From Parasedimentitalea denitrificans (GTDB lineage: Bacteria > Pseudomonadota > Alphaproteobacteria > Rhodobacterales > Rhodobacteraceae), in contig NZ_QHLQ01000001.1 in the NCBI RefSeq assembly GCF_011813015.1, forward strand, positions 310,001 through 374,000: DNA of 64,000 bases. The letters are read 5' to 3'. Shown one piece after another: positions 25,723 through 34,502 of this stretch; position 1 is the first letter of the stretch, and every line of letters starts with the position of its first letter. The notes below the pieces were generated by a model. The model was not told the DNA's origin. It searched no databases and was given only the letters and a program-made list of their open reading frames with translations. A program made the position numbers and the translations under genes.

Positions 25723-27241
25723 AGCGACATCGGTCGCTGTATTTGCAGCGACCGCACCCGCCCAGGCCCTTGATTTGAACACCTTGCCCCTTGGCGACCC
25801 CCATCTCAACAGTGTCCCGCGCACAGCGGCTGAGCAGAACCGGATCAACGCGGTTACCCTGCCGACGCAGGACTTTGAAGCAGCGGAACCCTTTGAGGAA
25901 AACTCTGCCGGAGCCGGAACCGTCCGCGCCCGAAGCGATGACGAAGCGTTTTCACAACACTCCGCAAACATCAGCTTTGAGCAAGAGCTGGAATTCAAAC
26001 TCGGCAACGGGTTGTTCAAGAAAATCTGGGTATTTTCACCAGCCTCTACCAAGGCGTCAGACGGTTTGGGCCCCCTATACAACGCCCGTTCCTGCCAGCG
26101 GTGTCACGTCAAGGATGGTCGCGGCCACACCCCACGCAGCCCAGAAGACAGCGCTGGCTCCATGTTCCTGCGCCTGTCCATCCCCGGCGATGTGCCTGCT
26201 GAGATGGCCGCAGTACATGACTATATCGGCACCGCACCAGATCCCAATTACGGCACACAACTGCAGGATCTTTCTCCGCCGAACATTGCTTCGGAATACA
26301 AATTTTCTGCCACCTACCAAGATGTTGAGGTCGCCCTGTCCGGTAGCGAAACCGTCACTCTGCGTGATCCCAGCTACGCGGCGCTCAACCTCGGATATGG
26401 CCCGCTGCACGCAGACGCAATGCTGTCCCCACGGGTGGCCCCGCCGATGATTGGCCTTGGCCTACTCGAAGCAATACCGGTTAGCGACATTTTGGCCCAA
26501 GCTGACGCGGACGACGCCAACGGCGACGGCATTTCGGGACGGGCCAATCTGGTCTGGTCAGCCGAATTTGATCAGGTGATGCTGGGGCGCTTTGGCCTTA
26601 AGGCTGGCCAACCTACAATTCACCAACAATCAGCAGGCGCCTTCTCCGGTGACATGGGCATTTCCACCCCGCTGCTCCCCGATCCTTGGGGGGAGTGCAC
26701 ATCAACACAAACCGACTGCCGCAACGCCCCCCATGGCAACGACGATGTGCGTGGAACCGAGATCGACCAGCCCAACATGGATCTGGTGACCTTTTACAGC
26801 CGCAATCTGGGCGTCCCCGCCCGTCGCGATCTGGATGATCCGCAGGTGCTGCACGGCAAGCAGGTGTTCTATGACACTGGCTGCACCAGTTGCCACACGC
26901 CCAAGTTCGTCACCCACCGCCTGCCGGACCGCCCCGAGCAGAGCTTTCAGCTGATCTGGCCTTACTCGGACCTGCTGCTACACGACATGGGCGAAGGCCT
27001 AGCCGACAACCGCCCCGAAGGCCGTGCTACAGGTCGCGAATGGCGAACACCGCCGTTGTGGGGTGTTGGTCTGACCCAGCAAGTATCTGATCAGGCTGGT
27101 TTCCTGCACGACGGCCGCGCCCGCACCCTGCTAGAGGCGGTGCTGTGGCATGGTGGCGAAGCCCAGACCGCGCGTGATACGGTGGTCGAACTTGCCCCCG
27201 ACGACCGCGCCGCTCTCATTCGCTTTCTGGAAAGTCTCTAA
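25658..27241 (+). CDS. DUF1111 di-heme c-type 'thiol oxidoreductase' of the iron island
   Basis: About 527 residues with two c-type heme sites, CQRCH near 146 and CTSCH near 408, and a calcium-like loop [13 protein letters not shown]. This is the DUF1111 di-heme family related to cytochrome c peroxidases; in iron islands it sits between two imelysin genes and may oxidise or reduce iron in the periplasm. The start is uncertain: an in-frame ATG at 25658 or TTG codons nearby all lie inside bfr, and the signal-like segment ([13 protein letters not shown]) begins about residue 27. The true start may be downstream and non-standard, or the overlap of 65 bases is real. Confidence 0.82.
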   Translation: MTELAPNTLPTSTQPNWKTQIKATSVAVFAATAPAQALDLNTLPLGDPHLNSVPRTAAEQNRINAVTLPTQDFEAAEPFEENSAGAGTVRARSDDEAFSQHSANISFEQELEFKLGNGLFKKIWVFSPASTKASDGLGPLYNARSCQRCHVKDGRGHTPRSPEDSAGSMFLRLSIPGDVPAEMAAVHDYIGTAPDPNYGTQLQDLSPPNIASEYKFSATYQDVEVALSGSETVTLRDPSYAALNLGYGPLHADAMLSPRVAPPMIGLGLLEAIPVSDILAQADADDANGDGISGRANLVWSAEFDQVMLGRFGLKAGQPTIHQQSAGAFSGDMGISTPLLPDPWGECTSTQTDCRNAPHGNDDVRGTEIDQPNMDLVTFYSRNLGVPARRDLDDPQVLHGKQVFYDTGCTSCHTPKFVTHRLPDRPEQSFQLIWPYSDLLLHDMGEGLADNRPEGRATGREWRTPPLWGVGLTQQVSDQAGFLHDGRARTLLEAVLWHGGEAQTARDTVVELAPDDRAALIRFLESL

Positions 27242-27244
27242 AAT

Positions 27245-28243
27245 ATGCGATCCACTGCCCTTGCCTTTAGCCTGATCCTGACCCCGTTCTGCGCCAGCGC
27301 AGACATGGTCGACGACATTCTGGATCAGCAGATCCTGCCGGGCATGGAGACCCTTGCCAGCACATCAACCACCTTGGCCCGCGCGGCCAAGGCAGATTGC
27401 CGTTCCAACTCAACCCTCATGCGCCGCGCCTATGATGATGCCTTTGACGCCTGGATGATGGTCAGCCATTTCCGCTTTGGCCCAACAGAAACCGACAACC
27501 GCGCCTTTGCGCTATCGTTCTGGCCTGACAGCCGCGGCAAGATCCCCAAGGCATTGTCTGCACTGGTCAGAAATCAGGATCCTGTGATCAACACGCCCGA
27601 GGATTTCGCAACAGCATCCATCGCCGCGCGCGGCTTCTACGCGATGGACTATTTGCTGTATAATTCCGAAATCACTGGCGCCAGCACAGCCGAATACCAC
27701 TGCAACCTGTTCCAGGCCATCACCGCAGACATCGCCAATACCGCACAGCTGATCCACAATGACTGGCAAGCGAGTTACGCCGACCAATTGCGCAGCCCCG
27801 GCGACCGTTATCAGACTGAGGGTGAGGTTAAGCAAGAACTATACAAAGCCCTGAACACCGGCCTGCAGGTCACCGCCGACATGCGCCTTGGCCGCCCACT
27901 TGGCACATTTGACAAACCCCGCCCCAAACGGGCCGAGGCACGCCGTTCCCGCCGCAGCCAACGCCATGTTGCGCTGTCATTGCAAGCACTAAAGCCTCTG
28001 GCCATTGCCCTGTCCGTAGACAATGTCGCCCTGGCTGACAAGTTCCACCTTACCTTTGCCAAGGCGCACAAGGCTGTCGAACGCCTAGATGATCCCATCT
28101 TTGCCAGCGTCGCAGACCCCGCTGACCGCTTTCGGGTTGAGGCACTGCAACAGCTGGTGAATGACATCCGCGCCATTGCGGATACCGAACTTGGCCCCTC
28201 TCTGGGTGTCGATCCCGGTTTTAACTCCCTCGACGGAGACTGA
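27245..28243 (+). CDS. Second imelysin-family protein
   Basis: A 332-residue protein with a signal peptide (about 1-19, ASA-D) and an imelysin domain of the shorter type. The usual GxHxxE motif is replaced by GFYAMDYLLYN near residues 136-146, so the metal site differs from the first imelysin. It starts 3 bases after the DUF1111 stop and ends 1 base before the DUF1513 gene, so the three form one transcript. Likely a periplasmic iron-uptake component. Confidence 0.85.
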   Translation: MRSTALAFSLILTPFCASADMVDDILDQQILPGMETLASTSTTLARAAKADCRSNSTLMRRAYDDAFDAWMMVSHFRFGPTETDNRAFALSFWPDSRGKIPKALSALVRNQDPVINTPEDFATASIAARGFYAMDYLLYNSEITGASTAEYHCNLFQAITADIANTAQLIHNDWQASYADQLRSPGDRYQTEGEVKQELYKALNTGLQVTADMRLGRPLGTFDKPRPKRAEARRSRRSQRHVALSLQALKPLAIALSVDNVALADKFHLTFAKAHKAVERLDDPIFASVADPADRFRVEALQQLVNDIRAIADTELGPSLGVDPGFNSLDGD

Positions 28244-28244
28244 T

Positions 28245-29324
28245 ATGACCTCGCGCCGTGGTTTTTTGGCCGGTTTGCTGGCTACAGGGCTGGCCCCACA
28301 GGCCAGTTGGGCTGATCTCGGCTGCCCAGCCTATTTATCGGCTGCCAAACAACCAGATGGCACATACACCTTTGTCGGCCTGTCGGCACAGGGAACGATC
28401 TTGTTCCGCTGCCCCCTGCCCGACCGAGGCCACGCCGCCAGCGCCCACCCCAAACGCCCCGAAGTGGTCGCCTTTGCCCGCCGCCCCGGCCGCTTTGCCG
28501 ATGTAATCGACTGCCGAACCGGAAACCAACTGGCCCGGATAACGCCGACCAAAGGGCACCATTTCTACGGGCACGGCTGCTTTAGCCACGACGGTAGCCA
28601 ACTATTCACCACAGAAAACGAATACGAGACCGCCCGTGGGATTATTGGAGTCTGGGACACAACCGACAACTACCGCCGCATTGGCAGCTTTGCCTCTGGC
28701 GGCATCGGCCCACATGATGTGCTGCTGCACCAGAAGGTAGGTGGGCTGGTCGTCGCCAATGGCGGCATCCAGACCCACCCCGACAGGGGCCGCGAAAAAC
28801 TGAACCTCGACAGCATGCAGCCCAACCTGACCTATCTGGATTTCGACGGCACTGTCATTGACCAGATGCAGCTGTCGGATGATCTGCACCAGAACTCCAT
28901 CCGCCATCTGAGCATGCACGACAACGGCACCGTAGGCTTTGCCATGCAATGGCAGGGCGAGCCGGGCGCGGATGTGCCAATTGTCGGCCTGCATAGACCC
29001 GGCACGTCTCCACGCCTGCTGGCCGAGGACGACCCTCGTGTGCGCAACTTGAATGGCTATGGCGGCTCGATCCAGTTCTCGGCAGATGGTTCAACCATCG
29101 CCGTCACCTCGCCCCGCGGCGGTGTGGTACAGGTCATGGACACGGCCTCTGGCCTGCTGCAACAAGAGCACCACTTGGCAGATGTCTGCGGGCTGTCCAC
29201 CAATGAAACTGGTTTCGTTGCCAGCACAGGTGCGGGTCAGCTTGTCGCGTTGAACAAGGGCAAGATGACAGTCATGTCCAAAACCGATCTGCGCTGGGAC
29301 AATCATCTGATCCGCTTGCGCTAA
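28245..29324 (+). CDS. DUF1513 beta-propeller protein, probably Tat-exported
   Basis: A 359-residue protein. MTSRRGFLAGLL is a Tat-type signal (SRRGFLAG). The mature part has repeated WD/propeller-like strands and conserved GHGCFSHDGSQLFTTENEY and SGGIGPHDVLL stretches that define DUF1513. In related bacteria it is co-encoded with imelysin and DUF1111 proteins in iron islands; its biochemical role is not known. The ATG lies 1 base after the imelysin stop. Confidence 0.85.
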   Translation: MTSRRGFLAGLLATGLAPQASWADLGCPAYLSAAKQPDGTYTFVGLSAQGTILFRCPLPDRGHAASAHPKRPEVVAFARRPGRFADVIDCRTGNQLARITPTKGHHFYGHGCFSHDGSQLFTTENEYETARGIIGVWDTTDNYRRIGSFASGGIGPHDVLLHQKVGGLVVANGGIQTHPDRGREKLNLDSMQPNLTYLDFDGTVIDQMQLSDDLHQNSIRHLSMHDNGTVGFAMQWQGEPGADVPIVGLHRPGTSPRLLAEDDPRVRNLNGYGGSIQFSADGSTIAVTSPRGGVVQVMDTASGLLQQEHHLADVCGLSTNETGFVASTGAGQLVALNKGKMTVMSKTDLRWDNHLIRLR

Positions 29325-29509
29325 GCGTCTTCTGCACATGGCAATTCGGGGCTGCAATGATCTCAGGCGGAACCAAGTTGCTCCGCCCAATTAGCATGCG
29401 CGCGTCTTCCACTGCCTCTCGACATCCGGATCAAACCCGAAAGCATATCGAAATCACCTAGTGACAATCCGAAAGCAAAACGCTAGCAATGCGGAAAAAG
29501 GATTCCCAA

Positions 29510-30295
29510 ATGGACGCCGACGCTCGCCAATCTGAAATTCTGAAACTTCTGGATCATCAGGATCGGGTCGAGGTCGAAGATCTGGCTGGTCGATTCAAAG
29601 TCTCACTACAGACCATCCGCGCCGACCTGCGCGACCTCAGCGCCCGCAATGCCTTGTCGCGCGTGCACGGTGGCGCCGTCCGCATCAGCACCGCCGCCAA
29701 TCGCGCCTACGCCGACCGCCGCAAACAAAATGCCGCGGGGAAACTGGCAATGGCAGCAGTGGCAGCCGATGTTATCCCCGAAAACTGCTCAATCACCCTG
29801 AACATCGGCACCTCGACTGAACAGGTCGCCCGCGCACTGGCAGGGCATCGCGGGCTGACTGTCCTGTCCAACAACATAAATATCGTCACCACAATGATGG
29901 GCGGCCAGACCATGGATCTGATCCTTGTTGGTGGCACCGTCCGGCAAAGCGACGGCGCCATCGTCGGTGAGGACGCGGTGGAATTCATTTCTCGATACAA
30001 AGTCGACTACGCCATCATCGGAGCCTCAGCATTGGATGCCGATGGGGCGATAATGGACCATGACAGCAGCGAAGTTTCCGTCGCCCGCGCCATTTTGAAA
30101 AATGCGCGCACCAAAATTCTGGTCTGTGACGGCAGCAAGTTCGAACGTTCTGCCCCCGTCCGTATTTGCTCTGTCGAAGACTTGGATGTGGTGATCACCG
30201 ACCGCCCCGTCCCCCGTGAATTTACCCAAGCTGCAAAGCGCGCAGAAACCCGAATAATAACGACCAGTCAAAACGAAAGCCGCGAAAATGAATGA
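29510..30295 (+). CDS. glpR: DeoR-family regulator of glycerol-3-phosphate metabolism
   Basis: A 261-residue DeoR/GlpR regulator: N-terminal winged helix (DRVEVEDLAGRFKVSLQTIRADLRDL, here residues about 18-43 described in part) and a sugar-phosphate sensor with NIGTSTEQVA and IVGEDAVEFI. AAAAAGGA lies 7 bases before the ATG at 29510, which I prefer to the ATG at 29489. It overlaps glpD by 8 bases and is expected to repress that operon until glycerol 3-phosphate appears. No glpK or glpF is in the window. Confidence 0.88.
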   Translation: MDADARQSEILKLLDHQDRVEVEDLAGRFKVSLQTIRADLRDLSARNALSRVHGGAVRISTAANRAYADRRKQNAAGKLAMAAVAADVIPENCSITLNIGTSTEQVARALAGHRGLTVLSNNINIVTTMMGGQTMDLILVGGTVRQSDGAIVGEDAVEFISRYKVDYAIIGASALDADGAIMDHDSSEVSVARAILKNARTKILVCDGSKFERSAPVRICSVEDLDVVITDRPVPREFTQAAKRAETRIITTSQNESRENE

Positions 30296-31865
30296 TCATC
30301 CGATCACCGACCTGTTTATCATCGGCGGTGGCATCAATGGCTGCGGCATTGCCCGCGACGCTGCTGGCCGTGGCCTCTCGGTCACCCTGGCCGAAATGAA
30401 CGACCTGGCCTCGGCCACCTCCTCGGCTGCGACCAAGCTGTTCCACGGCGGGCTGCGGTATCTGGAATACTTTGAATTCCGCCTTGTACGCGAAGCTCTG
30501 ATCGAACGCGAGGTGCTGCTCAAAGCGATGCCGCACATTTCATGGCCGATGCGCTTTGTGCTGCCCTATCACGCGGATATGCGTTTTGAGAATGACACAC
30601 CCACGTCGAAACTTCTGTCTGGCATTATGCCTTGGATGAAAGGCCGCCGCCCGGCATGGCTGATCCGTCTGGGCCTGTTCATGTATGACACCCTGGGCAA
30701 ACGCGGCATCCTACCCGGCACGTCCAAGCTGGACCTGACAACGGACACAGCTGGCAAGCCTCTGAATTCAAAGTTCAAAACCGCCTTTGAGTATTCCGAT
30801 TGCTGGGTCGAAGATGCCCGACTGGTTATGTTGAACGCCCGTGATGCACAGGACCGTGGCGCCGAAATCATGACACGCACCAAGGTTATCGGCACCGAGC
30901 GCCAATCCGACCATTGGGTAATCACACTGCAAGACCGCGACAGCGGCGAGGTCTACACCCGCCGGGCCAAAATGCTGGTCAACGCCGGCGGCCCATGGGT
31001 GGCGGACCTGCTGCAAAAGCAATTGAAAATCCAAAGCAACGAAACCGTGCGTCTGGTCCGGGGTAGCCACATCGTGGTGCCCAAACTTTACGATCACGAC
31101 CGCTGCTACTTCTTCCAAGGCACTGACGGGCGGATCATTTTCGCTATCCCTTACGAGGAAGACTACACCCTGATCGGCACCACTGACGCCGACCACTCAG
31201 ACGTCGACACGCCCCCGGAATGTACCGAAGCCGAACAAGACTATCTGGTCAACTTCGCATCCGAGTACTTCGACACGCCGGTAACACGGGAACAGATTGC
31301 CTGGACCTACTCCGGCGTGCGTCCGCTCTATGACGACGGCGCCAGCTCGGCCACGGCAGCCACCCGCGAATATGTGCTGTCGCTCAATCAAGACGCAGCC
31401 CCCTTGCTGAACGTCTTTGGCGGTAAAATCACCACCTATCGCAAACTGGCCGAGGCCGCGCTGGACAAGATCAGCCAGGCACTACCTAGTGTCGAGCCGG
31501 AATGGACCGCAGGCGTACCCCTACCCGGCGGCGACTTCGCGGTCGAGGACGTGAAACAACTGCAAGCCAAGCTGGCCAACGACTATCCATTCCTCTCTCC
31601 CTACGCCACCCGCCGCCTGATCCGCGCCTACGGCACCGAGGCATGGGAGGTACTGGGCAACGCCACCTTCACCACAGATCTGGGCCAGGACTTTGGCGCG
31701 ACCATCACCGCGCGCGAACTGGACTGGGCAATCGAGCGGGAATGGGTCCGCACCGGCGAGGACTACCTGTGGCGCCGAACCAAACTGGGCCTGCGGCTAA
31801 GCGAAGACGAACGTGCTGCGGTGGATGGGTACATCACGCAGAAAGTGGCCAAGTTGGCAGCATAA
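30288..31865 (+). CDS. glpD: Aerobic glycerol-3-phosphate dehydrogenase
   Basis: A 525-residue FAD enzyme that oxidises glycerol 3-phosphate to dihydroxyacetone phosphate at the inner membrane and passes electrons to quinone. FAD site: DLFIIGGGINGCGIARDAAG at 7-26; then ATSSAATKLFHGGLRYLE, and the C-terminal domain LRPLYDDG-type and DLGQDFGATITARELDWA motifs. Length fits the family. It overlaps glpR by 8 bases. A two-hairpin repeat separates it from the convergent cobO gene. Confidence 0.93.
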   Translation: MNDHPITDLFIIGGGINGCGIARDAAGRGLSVTLAEMNDLASATSSAATKLFHGGLRYLEYFEFRLVREALIEREVLLKAMPHISWPMRFVLPYHADMRFENDTPTSKLLSGIMPWMKGRRPAWLIRLGLFMYDTLGKRGILPGTSKLDLTTDTAGKPLNSKFKTAFEYSDCWVEDARLVMLNARDAQDRGAEIMTRTKVIGTERQSDHWVITLQDRDSGEVYTRRAKMLVNAGGPWVADLLQKQLKIQSNETVRLVRGSHIVVPKLYDHDRCYFFQGTDGRIIFAIPYEEDYTLIGTTDADHSDVDTPPECTEAEQDYLVNFASEYFDTPVTREQIAWTYSGVRPLYDDGASSATAATREYVLSLNQDAAPLLNVFGGKITTYRKLAEAALDKISQALPSVEPEWTAGVPLPGGDFAVEDVKQLQAKLANDYPFLSPYATRRLIRAYGTEAWEVLGNATFTTDLGQDFGATITARELDWAIEREWVRTGEDYLWRRTKLGLRLSEDERAAVDGYITQKVAKLAA

Positions 31866-31877
31866 AACACAGGGTGA

Positions 31878-31950
31878 GCCTGACCTTGGGGAGGTGCAAA
31901 GCGCCTTCCCGGGGGGAAGGTCAGGCGCACCCGACCTATCGGCCGGGCGG
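31878..31950 (+). repeat. Two-hairpin intergenic repeat, copy B
   Basis: GCCTGACCTTGGGGAGG ... CCTTCCCGGGGGGAAGGTCAGGC forms hairpin 1; CCCGACC-TAT-CGGCCGGG forms hairpin 2. It lies between convergent glpD and cobO and is nearly identical (one difference in about 70 bases) to copy C at 34388. It could terminate both genes. Confidence 0.85.
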
Positions 31951-31958
31951 TTATAGAC

Positions 31959-32594
31959 TTAAAACTCAACACCCTTCTGCGCCTTGATACCCGCGCGGAA
32001 TGGATGCTTGATCTGCCCCATCTCGGTCACCAGATCAGCAATCTCGATCAGCTCTTCCTTGGCGTTACGCCCCGTCAGCACCACATGGGTCATCGGCGGT
32101 TTCTCGGTCTCCAGAAACTCGACCACCTCGGCCAGATCCAGATACTCATACCGCAGCGCAATGTTGATCTCATCCAGCAGCACCATGGTGTTGCGTTCAT
32201 CCCGGATCATTTCCTTGGCCTTTTCCCAGCCCGCCTGCGCCGCTGCAATATCGCGTGCTTTATCCTGCGTCTCCCAGGTAAAGCCCTCGCCCATCGCATA
32301 GAACTGACACAGGTCAGCGAAGTTCTCTTCGATCAGGGTGCGTTCGCCGGTCTGCCATCCGCCCTTGATAAACTGCACCACAGCCGAAGGCATCTTGTGC
32401 GCGATACAGCGCATGATCATGCCAAAGCCGGAACTGGATTTACCCTTGCCCGGCCCGGTGTGAATGATGATCAGCCCCTTCTCACCATCCTTGGTCGCCA
32501 TCATCCGATCACGCGCCGCCTTTTTCTTGGCCATCTTGGCTGCGTGGCGGGCCTCATCATCGATGGGCGCTTCTTTTTTCGGGGTATCACTCAC
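31959..32594 (-). CDS. cobO: Cob(I)yrinic acid a,c-diamide adenosyltransferase
   Basis: A 211-residue CobO/BtuR-type enzyme that transfers the adenosyl group of ATP to the cobalt of cobyrinic acid a,c-diamide (and other corrinoids). The P-loop HTGPGKGKSSS is at 45-55, and the conserved VLLDEINIALRYEYL and HVVLTGRNA follow. The start is a GTG at 32594 with GGAG 8 bases upstream; no ATG fits. It points away from the cob operon and shares the divergent region that carries the B12 riboswitch of the other strand, so cobO itself is not under that riboswitch. Confidence 0.93.
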   Translation of the reverse strand: MSDTPKKEAPIDDEARHAAKMAKKKAARDRMMATKDGEKGLIIIHTGPGKGKSSSGFGMIMRCIAHKMPSAVVQFIKGGWQTGERTLIEENFADLCQFYAMGEGFTWETQDKARDIAAAQAGWEKAKEMIRDERNTMVLLDEINIALRYEYLDLAEVVEFLETEKPPMTHVVLTGRNAKEELIEIADLVTEMGQIKHPFRAGIKAQKGVEF

Positions 32595-32660
32595 GGCGAG
32601 TCTCCTGCTGATTCCAGCTATGACTTGACAAGGACATGGGGGATGACGCAAGGGGGTTTT

Positions 32661-32850
32661 GTTGGTTCCTGTTTTTAACAGGCGAAGAGGGAATGTGATG
32701 CGCGAATATGCGCAAGCACAGCCGCCCCCGCGACCGTGACCGGAGAGGTCTCTGATGCCACTGGCCTAAGCCGGGAAGGCAAGAGAACCGCACAAAGGCC
32801 GCCTTGGCCTTTTGACTCCGCAAGCCGGGAGACCTGCCAACAAAATGATC
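32661..32850 (+). ncRNA. Cobalamin riboswitch 1, leader of the cob operon
   Basis: Conserved blocks in order: GAAGAGGGAA (32684-32693), GCCCCCGCGACCGTGACCGG type core (about 32720-32743), GCCACTGG, AGCCGGGAAGG (32769-32779) and the B12 box AAGCCGGGAGACCTGCC (32822-32838). The box here begins AAGCC in place of the more common GAGTCA but keeps GGAGACCTGCC. About 110 bases separate it from the DUF1636 start, room for an expression platform over the AAGGAG at 32935. It should switch the operon off when adenosylcobalamin binds. Confidence 0.9.
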
Positions 32851-32950
32851 AACGGGCGAACGGGGTGTTTCGCAACCGGTTGAGGGCTCCCACACCACGG
32901 GTCCCCCTTCTGGCCTTACCCTTTTTGTCACCACAAGGAGATGGCCCCCT

Positions 32951-33325
32951 ATGGGTGATGTAACACTAACTGTCTGTACAACCTGCCGCCGCGCAGATGT
33001 TGACCCCGACGCCACGCGTCCGGGATCCATCCTGCTCGAAGCACTGAAAGAAACCGAAGTACCCGAAGGCGTGAACATCCGCGGCGTCGAATGCCTCTCC
33101 GCCTGCAAACGCGGCTGTTCCATGGTGCTTAGCGGCGGCGACAAACGCTGGACCTATGTTTACGGCGACCTTGATCCCAACGAACATGTCGAAGAAATCA
33201 TCGCAGGTGCCGCCGCCTATGCCGCCACCGAGGACGGCCTCGTCCCATGGCGCGAACGCCCCGTCGTCTTCCGCAAACAATCCATCGCCCGCATTCCACC
33301 GGTCGACACCCCTTCTGAGGAGTAA
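32951..33325 (+). CDS. DUF1636 Cys-rich protein, first gene of the cob operon
   Basis: A 124-residue soluble protein. Five cysteines look like ligands: C9 and C12 (CTTC), then C49, C53 and C57 (CLSACKRGC). Spacing resembles thioredoxin-like [2Fe-2S] ferredoxins, and DUF1636 is described only as a predicted metal-binding family. As the first gene behind the riboswitch, directly before cobW, it is tied to cobalamin synthesis; a second family member ends the operon at 46118. AAGGAG lies upstream. Role as electron or metal carrier is inference. Confidence 0.85.
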   Translation: MGDVTLTVCTTCRRADVDPDATRPGSILLEALKETEVPEGVNIRGVECLSACKRGCSMVLSGGDKRWTYVYGDLDPNEHVEEIIAGAAAYAATEDGLVPWRERPVVFRKQSIARIPPVDTPSEE

Positions 33326-33329
33326 ATAC

Positions 33330-34364
33330 ATGAGCGATCTCAACAAGATCCCCGTCACAGTCGTCACCGGATTTCTGGGCGCGGGCAAGACCACACTGAT
33401 CCGCCACCTGATGCAAAACCCACAGGGCAAGCGTTTGGGCGTATTGGTCAACGAATTTGGTACCGCCGGTGTTGATGGTGACATCCTGAAGTCCTGCGCC
33501 GATGAAAACTGCCCCGAGAACAACATTGTCGAACTGGCCAATGGCTGCATCTGCTGCACCGTGGCCGATGACTTCATCCCGACAATCGAGGCGCTGATGG
33601 CTCTGCCGCAGCCGCCCGAGCATATCCTGATCGAAACCTCAGGTCTGGCGCTGCCCAAGCCGCTGCTCAAAGCCTTTGAATGGCCCGCCATCCGCTCGCG
33701 TATCACCGTGGACGGTGTGATCGCCCTGGCCGATGCCGAAGCCGTCGCCAGCGGCCAGTTTGCGCCTGATCTGGACGCAGTACAGGCGCAGCGCGACGCC
33801 GATGACAGCCTAGACCACGAAACTCCGCTTTCCGAGGTGTTCGAAGATCAGATTTCCTGCGCTGACATCATTCTGCTGTCCAAGGCTGATCTGGCAGGCG
33901 AAGATGGCCTAGCCACTGCCCGCGCCGTGATCGAAAAGGAAAGCCCCCGCAAGCTGCCAATCCTGCCCATGACCGAAGGTGTGATTGATCCCCGTGTTGT
34001 GCTGGGCCTGAATGCGGCAGCCGAGGACGATTTGGACGCACGTCCATCTCATCACGATGGCCACCACGATCACGAGCATGACGATTTTGAAAGCATTGTA
34101 GTCGAAATGGGCGAAGTGGCCGATCCGCAGGCATTGCAAGATGCGATCATCAAACTCGCCCGCGAGCGCAACATCCTGCGCGTCAAAGGCTATGTAGCGG
34201 TCGAAGGAAAACCAATGCGGATGCTGGTACAGGCCGTGGGCGAACGCCTGCGCGCGCAATATGACAAGCCTTGGGGCAGCGACACCCGCCGCACCCAGCT
34301 GGTGGTGATTGCCGAGCACGACAACATCGACACCGCCGCCATCCACGCCGCACTGGGAGCCTGA
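33330..34364 (+). CDS. cobW: CobW cobalt/metal GTPase chaperone
   Basis: A 344-residue G3E-family GTPase. P-loop GFLGAGKTTL at 14-23, the metal-binding CxCC motif GCICC at 72-76, a NKAD-equivalent SKADL, and a His/Asp-rich insertion HHDGHHDHEHDD near 235-246, followed by the CobW C-terminal domain. CobW proteins deliver cobalt to the cobaltochelatase CobNST, and cobN is the next gene. The start ATG at 33330 has AGGAG that overlaps the end of the DUF1636 gene. Confidence 0.92.
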   Translation: MSDLNKIPVTVVTGFLGAGKTTLIRHLMQNPQGKRLGVLVNEFGTAGVDGDILKSCADENCPENNIVELANGCICCTVADDFIPTIEALMALPQPPEHILIETSGLALPKPLLKAFEWPAIRSRITVDGVIALADAEAVASGQFAPDLDAVQAQRDADDSLDHETPLSEVFEDQISCADIILLSKADLAGEDGLATARAVIEKESPRKLPILPMTEGVIDPRVVLGLNAAAEDDLDARPSHHDGHHDHEHDDFESIVVEMGEVADPQALQDAIIKLARERNILRVKGYVAVEGKPMRMLVQAVGERLRAQYDKPWGSDTRRTQLVVIAEHDNIDTAAIHAALGA

Positions 34365-34387
34365 TGCTGCCAAAGATAGATAGGGCC

Positions 34388-34459
34388 CGCCTGACCTTGG
34401 GGAGGTGCAAAGCGCCTTCCCGGGGGGAAGGTCAGGCGCGCCCGACCTATCGGCCGGGC
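34388..34459 (+). repeat. Two-hairpin intergenic repeat, copy C
   Basis: Same as copy B with one base changed (GCGCG for GCGCA). It lies inside the cob operon, between cobW and cobN, where it may trim or partly end transcription. Copies B and C are direct repeats that flank cobO, riboswitch 1, DUF1636 and cobW. Confidence 0.85.
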
Positions 34460-34502
34460 AAAAACATCACTATCATCTAAGCACCCCAAGGGTTTAACGC
34501 AT

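Noticed and set aside
31875..34459. The repeats as protein-coding, since several frames read a shared TFPPGRRF-PPQGQ peptide across them
   Set aside because: The shared peptide is just translation of the same intergenic DNA repeat in several places; the frames have no common start and overlap hairpins.
31878..34459. The 2.5-kb block between direct repeats as a composite transposon
   Set aside because: No transposase, no terminal target duplications, and the same repeat family occurs elsewhere as single intergenic copies.
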